From an uncultured Eubacteriales bacterium (GTDB lineage: Bacteria; Bacillota; Clostridia; Peptostreptococcales; Anaerovoracaceae): a DNA stretch of 11,537 nucleotides. Below the pieces are notes generated by a model, which had not been told where the DNA came from, did no database searches, and saw nothing but the letters and a program-made list of their open reading frames with translations. The translations under genes were made by a program, and so were the position numbers. Shown piece after piece: positions 6,191 to 11,537 of this stretch (position 1 is its first letter; each line of letters begins with the position of its first letter). The stretch covers positions 1-11,537 of the forward strand of contig CADBFL010000056.1 of assembly GCA_902793875.1 (NCBI GenBank), read 5' to 3'.

Positions 6191-7369
6191 TTACCGGCTG
6201 CTTCCGACGAGCGCCTCCATCCTTCTGACAAGGGCCGGAGAGTCTCCGACATCCTCGATCTTATTATCGCGTATCTCTTCAAGCGTCATGTCGCGGAAGG
6301 CGTTCCACCAGACGACCGCTTCATCCCAGGCGGCTTTGTCGCTTTCGCTCAGCTCTGACGGACCGATGCCCATCTCGTCCTGTATGTATCTGCCGAGAAA
6401 TTCCGTGATCTTGATCTGCCCGCGGGTGTTGGCGTGCCCGTGGTTGTAGAAATCCCTGAGCTCTTTGAGATGCATGTCGTTGAAGTGCTTCTGCATGTTC
6501 AGCGCTCCGCAGCCGTTCTCCCTTGCGATCTCGAGTATGCGGTTGGCGCGCAGGTTCATCTCGAGCTCCTCAGGATAATCATCCGAAAGCACCATAGGGT
6601 ACTTCACGAAGAGGACTTCAAGGTCTTCGGACTTGCAGTAATCTATGAAGTCCAGGATGATCTTTTCGTTCTTCTCGTCCAGCGGGGCTGTTTCATCGGT
6701 AAAGCTGGCGGGATCGACCGGCATGAGCCAGCGGCTCCTCGTATGCGTGTTGACTCCCTTGAGAGGGGACGGCCCCGAGAACTCGAGAACGAGTCTGTCG
6801 GGAAGGTCCTTGATGCATGCCGGAACGTTGTTGTGATACTTGATGAACGGGAAGAGGAAGCTCTCCTCGCTGGTATCCTCGACCAGACTGCAGGACTCGG
6901 CTATGGAATCGAGCTTTTCTTCCGAAAACGCCGTATGGCTGTAGACTATCGACAGCTGGTTGCTGCGCGTATCGATCAGATCCCTTTCATACGCGCCGCC
7001 GAATACGTCGACGACGATGAGCTTCGGTCTCTGGGTGTCGAGCGCGTCCTGAACGGCGGGCTTCCACATCGTGCTGGTCGCTCCGCCTATGGCGTAAGGG
7101 TACGAGGTGAAGCCGAATTTCTCATAGGCGCATGCTGAAGAAAAGTCGGAGTATGTGGCGCTCGAACCGACCAGCAGCACATCGATGCTGTTTTCAGGCT
7201 CCTTGTGGAAATTGATGGTCCGGATCTCGTCGTACGAGAAAGGGATGCACATGAATCTCTGCATGAACCACACCGAAAACAGAAGGCCCGCGATCATCAG
7301 GAGGATCGCCGCGGTCCGTCTGCCGTAAGGCTTTTTATTCTGTTTTTCGTTCACTTCTGGCTTGTTCAT
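6191..7369 (-). CDS. SGNH-hydrolase-like, membrane-anchored DltD/AlgX-type protein (copy B)
   Basis: 392 residues, laid out like copy A: basic N-terminus, one membrane segment (about 19-37), IDVLLVGSSATY with the presumed nucleophile Ser70, and DFYNHGHANTRGQIKITEFLG near the C-terminus with His312 and Asn309 in the usual Asp place. The blocks around 55-105 and 305-325 are close to copy A (shared FGFTSYPYA and MWKP), while the middle (about 126-225) is clearly different and may recognise a different acceptor or partner. It follows MBOAT copy B after 37 bases and should work with it outside the membrane. The ATG has only a weak upstream ribosome site. The membrane segment begins soon after, so no later start fits. 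Confidence 0.88.
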   Translation of the reverse strand: MNKPEVNEKQNKKPYGRRTAAILLMIAGLLFSVWFMQRFMCIPFSYDEIRTINFHKEPENSIDVLLVGSSATYSDFSSACAYEKFGFTSYPYAIGGATSTMWKPAVQDALDTQRPKLIVVDVFGGAYERDLIDTRSNQLSIVYSHTAFSEEKLDSIAESCSLVEDTSEESFLFPFIKYHNNVPACIKDLPDRLVLEFSGPSPLKGVNTHTRSRWLMPVDPASFTDETAPLDEKNEKIILDFIDYCKSEDLEVLFVKYPMVLSDDYPEELEMNLRANRILEIARENGCGALNMQKHFNDMHLKELRDFYNHGHANTRGQIKITEFLGRYIQDEMGIGPSELSESDKAAWDEAVVWWNAFRDMTLEEIRDNKIEDVGDSPALVRRMEALVGSSR

Positions 7370-7406
7370 AAAGTCGTTTTGTCATGCGCAGCCTGTGATC
7401 GCAGGA

Positions 7407-9059
7407 TCAGAACTGCATGTATATGAAGTCGGCCGGATCGGACATAGGTCCGTAGACTCCGACGATGAGTATGCATAAGAGAAGCAGGAAAAGCGCTGCC
7501 CACTGAACGAGACCCGGACGCCTTTCGAGCAGATCGGCGGGGGTGTCGAGGGAGAGTTTCTCGAGCCTGATGCTGAAATACAGAAGCACGAGGGTGCAGA
7601 ACGCCACAGCGGCGTATTCCTGCTTTGTGAGCCCGAGCGTGGAGACCTGATCGCGGAATGCCGAAAGCGACTGGTCCGTCAGCGTGAGCTTCAGCATCTG
7701 CAGCGCGTTGGTGAAGTTCTCGGCTATGTCGAAAACGTATCCGACCAGCACTATGATGAAGGTCCTCAGCATCTGGAAGAGCTTCCACCACGCCGCGTTT
7801 TCGTTTATGTGAAGAGCGGTCCTTGTGCTGTCATAGACCGGACCGAGCATGGCCGAAAGCATGATTATGATGCCGTTCCACAGGCCGAAGCCGATGTAGC
7901 GACTGTTGGCCCCGTGCCATATGCCGATAAGCATGAAGACTATGAACGAGGCCATGGCGGTGGTGAACACCTTCGACAGGTGCTTTCCCGCCGGGGTGGC
8001 GCCGAAGTCCGACTTTGCGATGCCCGAGCTTATGCGCTTCGAAAGATCGGACATGGCGATCGGATAGAAGACGTAGTTCTTCATCCATGCGCCGAGGGTG
8101 ATGTGCCACCTGCGCCAGTACTCGCTTATCGATCTTGAGAAATACGGCTGGCGGAAGTTGGCCTCGAGCTGTATGCCCAGCACCTGGCAGATGCCGCGCG
8201 ATATGTCGATGCCGCCCGAGAAGTCCGCGTAGAGCTGAAGGGCGTACAGAAGCACTATGAAGAGCACCGCGGTGCCTCCGTATCCGGCGAATTCCTCTCC
8301 TTCGATAAAGCCGCCGTGTATGCCGCCGTTGCTGTTGTACGCCTTGATGGCGATCCAGACCCTGTCTGCGATCACGATCTTCTTGAAGACGCCCCAGCTG
8401 ATGTTCATGATGCCCTTCTTGAAATTGTCCCACTCGGGGTCGTGCGGCTCGATGAGCTGATGCTGCAGCTTTCCGAACTGCGAGATAGGACCCTGTATTA
8501 TCTGGGGGAAGAAGGACACGAAGAGCGCGAATCTGAAGAAGTTCTTTTCGGGTTCGACCGTGTCTCTGTAAACATCGATCAGGTAGCCTGTCGCGATGAA
8601 GGTGTAGAACGAGATGCCCAGCGGCAGCAGAAGGTGTATCTGCGGCGCGTCATCGGGCGAGCCTCCGAGCAGAGATGCTATGCTCCCCGAAAGGAAGTTG
8701 AAATACTTGAGCATGAAGAGTATGCCGAAGTTCAGCAGCAGTGTCGCGGCAAGGAGCCTGCGGCGCCTTTTCGCCGAAGCATCCTTGCATGCCTTGCGCT
8801 GCTCCTTCGACCAGTCCTCCTTGTGCGATCTGACTTCGGCCTTCGTCTCTGCGCTTATGTCCGCCATCCTGCGGGCCGCAAGATAGACCGTGATCATGGT
8901 TATGAGTATGAACGCCGAATAGCGGAAGCTGTTGTAGACATAAAAAAAGCCGCTCGCGATAAGAAGCACTACCCAGCGGTACTGCTTCTTCGGCAGAGCA
9001 AAGTATATTATGCCCGTGATCAGGGCGAAAATCATGAAAGGGACTGAAGTCAGCGCCAT
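7407..9059 (-). CDS. MBOAT family membrane-bound O-acyltransferase, DltB/AlgI-like (copy B)
   Basis: 550 residues, many membrane segments. Key motifs are ISEYWRRWHITLGAW (His319), IGIWHGANSRY (presumed catalytic His382) and the C-terminal FIYMQF. Compared with copy A it has a four-residue insertion in the loop near residue 255 (FIEGEEFAGYGG against TEAYGG) and the same charged cytoplasmic stretch near 65-101, here richer in Arg. It is the first gene of the minus-strand cluster, with its own promoter, a leader of about 23 bases and a GGAGG at 9070-9074. Its nearest possible donor carrier is the protein encoded at 4344-4574. Whether it takes the same acyl group as copy A or an acetyl group like AlgI cannot be told from sequence. 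Confidence 0.95.
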   Translation of the reverse strand: MALTSVPFMIFALITGIIYFALPKKQYRWVVLLIASGFFYVYNSFRYSAFILITMITVYLAARRMADISAETKAEVRSHKEDWSKEQRKACKDASAKRRRRLLAATLLLNFGILFMLKYFNFLSGSIASLLGGSPDDAPQIHLLLPLGISFYTFIATGYLIDVYRDTVEPEKNFFRFALFVSFFPQIIQGPISQFGKLQHQLIEPHDPEWDNFKKGIMNISWGVFKKIVIADRVWIAIKAYNSNGGIHGGFIEGEEFAGYGGTAVLFIVLLYALQLYADFSGGIDISRGICQVLGIQLEANFRQPYFSRSISEYWRRWHITLGAWMKNYVFYPIAMSDLSKRISSGIAKSDFGATPAGKHLSKVFTTAMASFIVFMLIGIWHGANSRYIGFGLWNGIIIMLSAMLGPVYDSTRTALHINENAAWWKLFQMLRTFIIVLVGYVFDIAENFTNALQMLKLTLTDQSLSAFRDQVSTLGLTKQEYAAVAFCTLVLLYFSIRLEKLSLDTPADLLERRPGLVQWAALFLLLLCILIVGVYGPMSDPADFIYMQF

Positions 9060-9088
9060 GTAAAACGTTCCTCCGGGATATCTGATTA

Positions 9089-9125
9089 ATATTACACTAA
9101 AGCCCCCTCCTATTCAAGGAAACAG
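9089..9125 (-). promoter_or_regulatory. Sigma-A-type promoter for MBOAT copy B and SGNH copy B
   Basis: On the minus strand TTGAAT (9117-9112) and TAATAT (9094-9089) are 17 bases apart; the start of transcription should be near 9082. The upstream part CTGTTTCCTTGAA (9125-9113) is identical to that of the promoter at 6150-6186, in the same register to the -10. Confidence 0.72.
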
Positions 9126-9133
9126 CACACACT

Positions 9134-9178
9134 GTTAGTTCCCCTTAACGGGGACAGCCCCCGTTAGACGGTGCTAAC
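9134..9178. promoter_or_regulatory. Nested inverted repeat between divergent promoters (possible operator)
   Basis: An inner perfect 8-base inverted repeat, TAACGGGG (9146-9153) and CCCCGTTA (9159-9166), encloses a 5-base loop. Outer arms GTTAG (9134-9138) and CTAAC (9174-9178) also pair. A competing shorter hairpin TCCCC/GGGGA (9140-9144/9150-9154) overlaps the inner arm. No T-run follows on either strand, so a terminator is unlikely. It lies upstream of both the minus-strand -35 (9117) and the plus-strand -35 (9198), the usual place for a shared regulator site. Confidence 0.5.
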
Positions 9179-9197
9179 GCCCCTCCGAAGATTATGC

Positions 9198-9226
9198 TTG
9201 AGAGCGGGTCCGTCGGAATGTAAAAT
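9198..9226 (+). promoter_or_regulatory. Sigma-A-type promoter for the acyltransferase-3 gene
   Basis: TTGAGA (9198-9203) and TAAAAT (9221-9226) are exactly 17 bases apart. The predicted start of transcription falls at about 9233, the A of the ATG, so the message may be leaderless. Confidence 0.55.
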
Positions 9227-9232
9227 GAAGGC

Positions 9233-10381
9233 ATGAAAAAAAGGATATACAAGTACGACAACATAAAAGCGTTTCTCATTTTCCTTGTGGTCATAGGCCA
9301 CATGACGACGGACTACGTGTCCGACTCCTTCCTGGTCAGATGGACGACGCTGTGGATATACACATTCCACATGCCGGCCTTCGTGTTCATGTCGGGGCTC
9401 GTGCACAAGCGATATGTCACCGCAGACAGGCTGGAGGCTGTGCCGGGAGGACAGACAGGCATGCGCTGGGACAAGTTCTGGGGATTCTTCCTCTGCGGCT
9501 ACGGCCTGAAGATATTCCTCCAGTTCACCAGGACCCTGATGGGGCAGAACCCGACCTGGCACTGGATAGAGGAGCCGGGCATACCGTGGTACCTCTTCGT
9601 CATGGCCGAGTACGAGCTGCTCTTCTATCTGATGAGGAGGACGGACGGAAAGGTGAAGCCGGGCGTAATGATAGCCGGATCCTTCGCTCTGAGCGCGGTC
9701 ATAGGCTATTTCCCGTTCATAGGGGACGCCTTCTGCCTCGCGAGGATGATAAACTTCCTGCCGTTTTACATGATCGGCTACTATCTTGACGCAAAGACAT
9801 TCCCGCAGCTCATAGACAAAACGAAGTACAAAGTGACGGCTGCCGTGATACTGATCGCATCAGTCACTGCGTGTTATCTCGGGCCGTGGGACATGTACTC
9901 GTGGAGGAAGTGGTTCACGGGCAGGCGCTCGTATGAATTCCTCGAGGACATCTTTCCGGGCACGTTCGGCTGGGCGTGGCTCATCAGGCTCGGTGTATGG
10001 GCCGTTGCCTTCGCCATCGCCATGTCCGTTGTGATACTCATGCCGGACAGGGAGCTCGGATATATCACTGCGACAGGAGGGAGGACGCTCAACGTCTACT
10101 TCTGGCACAGGCCTTTATGCTACCTGTTCAGGAACTGGGCGGTGCTGCCTAAGCTGTACATGCTCTTCGGAGGGACGTATAACGCGGCTGTCGCGGGACA
10201 GGTCAGGGGACACGCCTTCGTCACTGACGGAGGGCCGATGCTTGCGGCCTACGCAGTCTACCTTATAATAGGCGCCGCGATGACAGCCTTCTTTGCGCTG
10301 AAGGTGTTTGAGCACCCGTGCAAAGAGCTGATGGCGCTCGGCGCGAAGATCGCATTCATCGGAAAGAAAAAAGAGCAATAG
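9233..10381 (+). CDS. Acyltransferase family 3 membrane protein (OafA/WecH/fucose-4-O-acetylase-like)
   Basis: 382 residues with about ten hydrophobic segments. It begins with YDNIKAFLIFLVVIGHM (conserved D9, N10, K12 and His23), then TFHMPAFVFMSG (44-55), the two N-terminal hallmarks of the Acyl_transf_3 family; a late YFWHRPLCYL segment matches the C-terminal conserved His region. Members usually acetylate or otherwise acylate sugars of surface polysaccharides, taking the donor from the cytoplasm. The ATG is fixed: an in-frame TAA lies 12 bases upstream and the conserved motif begins at residue 8. The only ribosome-site-like sequence, GAAGG, is one base from the ATG, too close. It is transcribed away from the MBOAT cluster and followed without gap by the carboxypeptidase gene, so all neighbours concern the envelope. 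The acceptor is unknown. Confidence 0.9.
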   Translation: MKKRIYKYDNIKAFLIFLVVIGHMTTDYVSDSFLVRWTTLWIYTFHMPAFVFMSGLVHKRYVTADRLEAVPGGQTGMRWDKFWGFFLCGYGLKIFLQFTRTLMGQNPTWHWIEEPGIPWYLFVMAEYELLFYLMRRTDGKVKPGVMIAGSFALSAVIGYFPFIGDAFCLARMINFLPFYMIGYYLDAKTFPQLIDKTKYKVTAAVILIASVTACYLGPWDMYSWRKWFTGRRSYEFLEDIFPGTFGWAWLIRLGVWAVAFAIAMSVVILMPDRELGYITATGGRTLNVYFWHRPLCYLFRNWAVLPKLYMLFGGTYNAAVAGQVRGHAFVTDGGPMLAAYAVYLIIGAAMTAFFALKVFEHPCKELMALGAKIAFIGKKKEQ

Positions 10382-11537
10382 ATGGACAGAGAAAGAAGAA
10401 CCGGCAGAAACATAAAAAAGGGAAAAAAGAGGAAGAGCGCAAAGTACAAGAGGGTACGGGCCTTCCTTTTTCTTGTCATGACAGCCGTTCTGGTCTGCAT
10501 GCTTTTCACAGGCAGGACAAGAACGCCGACAAGAAGCTGCCGCCGTACAGCATCACGAAGATACTGACATGCTATCTGGCGATAAAGGAGCTCGATCCGG
10601 ATCAGGTCGTGACCGTATCCGCATACGCGGCGACGCCGCTTGAGGACGGCACGACCATATATCTGAAGGAAGGCGAGAAGATCAGCGTAAGGGACCTGCT
10701 TTACGGAGCGATGCTCGAATCCGGCAACGACGCTGCGACGGCGCTCGCCGAGGCCGTTTCGGGCAGCGAAAAGGAATTTGCCGGTCTCATGAACGAACAG
10801 GCGGCGGAGTGGGGCTGCGAAAACACGCATTTTGTGAACGCGAACGGCTGGGAGGATAAAGACCACTACACGACGGCGCACGACATGGCAGTCATCACTT
10901 CAAAATGCTTTGAGAGCAAGGAGCTCCGCAAGATCGCGATGACCGTCGAATACGAGATCCCCGCCACGAACATGAGCGAAGCGCGCGATCTTGTCAGCCA
11001 TACCCTTACCGGGAGAAAGACTCTGGACGAACATGTCACCGGCGGCAAGACGGGAGCGTGGTCGGACACCGACGCGTCGCTGGCTGTCGCGTTCAGCAAG
11101 GACGGGATCAACGGGTCCGCGGTCGTGCTCAGGTCGCTTCTCAGTGAACGGAAGACCAACGTGAACAAGCTGATCGCCGCGAGCCAGGACCTGACGCCGG
11201 GATATCTGGTGTGCAGCGAGGGCGACATCATCTGCGAAGCCCGGGTCAGGGGCGGCAAAAAAACCATTACCAAACTCTGCTCGGCCGATACGGTCCACGC
11301 CTATCCGAAGGGCCATGAGCGAAGCGGCATAGAAGTGGAGCTCGACAGGGCGGAGCTTGAAGCTCCCGTAAAGGCGGGCGAGGAAGCGGGGACCTTTACC
11401 GTATACGCCGACGGAAAGAAAGTGCAGACCGGGACGCTGCTGACCACGGAGGATATAGGAAAGGGCTGGCTCCCTTCGCGGATCTACATTCCTGACAGGA
11501 CCGTTGTCCTCATGGCAGCGGCCATCGTATTGTGGCT
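10382..11537 (+). pseudogene. D-Ala-D-Ala carboxypeptidase (peptidase S11, DacF/PBP5 type), frameshifted with N-terminal deletion, 3' partial
   Basis: The ATG directly follows the acyltransferase stop (TAGATG). The first frame encodes a basic stretch and a hydrophobic signal segment (FLFLVMTAVLVCMLF), then goes out of frame and stops at 10567. The enzyme body is read in another frame from about 10513 (QDKNADKKLPPYSITK) to the window edge. All three active-site motifs are there: SITK (Ser at 10549-10551), SGN (10720-10728) and KTG (11047-11055). A PBP5-like C-terminal domain follows, with a hydrophobic anchor at the edge (VVLMAAAIVLW). S11 enzymes trim terminal D-Ala from peptidoglycan pentapeptides. 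The stretch normally lying between signal peptide and NADKKLP (AxSailiD..tGevLYek) is missing, so a deletion with frame loss fits better than a single base error. No start codon in the second frame precedes the active Ser. An assembly fault is possible. Confidence 0.8.

Larger units (their letters stand above)
6191..9059 (-). repeat. Duplicated MBOAT-SGNH cassette, copy B
   Basis: Partner of the unit at 309-3158. Both SGNH genes follow their MBOAT gene after a short gap (37 bases here, 27 in copy A). No insertion sequence or direct terminal repeat is seen at the edges, so the duplication is not recent. Confidence 0.85.

Noticed and set aside
8316..9047. Plus-strand open frame (243 codons) opposite MBOAT copy B; similar ones at 3143-3874, 6434-7138 and 567-1202
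   Set aside because: All lie opposite well-supported genes, have odd composition and no convincing motifs; they follow from the codon bias of the real genes.
309..9059. Ordinary dlt operon for D-alanylation of teichoic acid
   Set aside because: An added PLP decarboxylase, a ligase without the aligned amino-binding Asp, two MBOAT-SGNH pairs, and no DltX-like small gene argue against a standard dlt locus.
9134..9178. Intrinsic terminator
   Set aside because: The stem is good but no T-run follows on either strand, and no transcript is expected to end here because the flanking genes diverge.
10499..10518. Programmed -1 frameshift joining the two parts of the carboxypeptidase
   Set aside because: Only a short T-run (10503-10506) and no clear slippery heptamer is seen, and the joined protein would still lack the normal mature N-terminal segment.

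Overview
The window comes from a Gram-positive anaerobe-like bacterium, most likely a Clostridia-type Firmicute. This rests on DltA/DltB-like families, a DacF/PBP5-type carboxypeptidase, strong Shine-Dalgarno sites, TTG starts, consensus sigma-A promoters, and frequent ATA/AGG codons despite a fairly GC-rich sequence. The placement is an inference; no 16S or other taxonomic marker is present.

Layout. A partial plus-strand gene of unknown function (1-312) meets the main minus-strand cluster tail to tail, the two sharing a CTAG that gives both stop codons. The cluster (9059 down to 309) has seven genes in transcription order: MBOAT acyltransferase B, SGNH-like protein B, then an internal promoter, a DltA-like adenylating ligase, a 76-residue acyl carrier protein, a fold-type-III PLP decarboxylase, MBOAT acyltransferase A, and SGNH-like protein A. 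Divergently transcribed on the plus strand are an acyltransferase-3 family membrane protein (9233-10381) and, directly after its stop, a D-Ala-D-Ala carboxypeptidase (10382 to the window end) that is frameshifted and lacks its mature N-terminus. No RNA genes, CRISPR arrays or insertion sequences were seen.

How the genes may work together. Ligase, carrier protein, MBOAT and SGNH protein correspond to DltA, DltC, DltB and DltD, which activate D-alanine and esterify it onto teichoic acids. Two things depart from a normal dlt operon: a PLP decarboxylase sits between carrier protein and MBOAT, and the ligase lacks, at the aligned position, the Asp that in DltA holds the amino group of the substrate. 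With the BtrI/BtrK precedent (decarboxylation of gamma-glutamyl-S-carrier protein in butirosin biosynthesis), this suggests a Dlt-like machine that loads an acidic amino acid through its side-chain carboxylate, decarboxylates it on the carrier, and transfers an omega-aminoacyl group (GABA- or beta-alanine-like) to a surface polymer. The MBOAT-SGNH pair is present twice, so one activation module may feed two transfer modules.

Regulation. The two minus-strand promoters, ahead of MBOAT B and ahead of the ligase, share an identical 13-base element covering the -35 region and both have 17-base spacers, suggesting co-regulation. A nested inverted repeat lies between the divergent promoters, and the plus-strand promoter appears to start transcription at or next to the ATG of the acyltransferase-3 gene.
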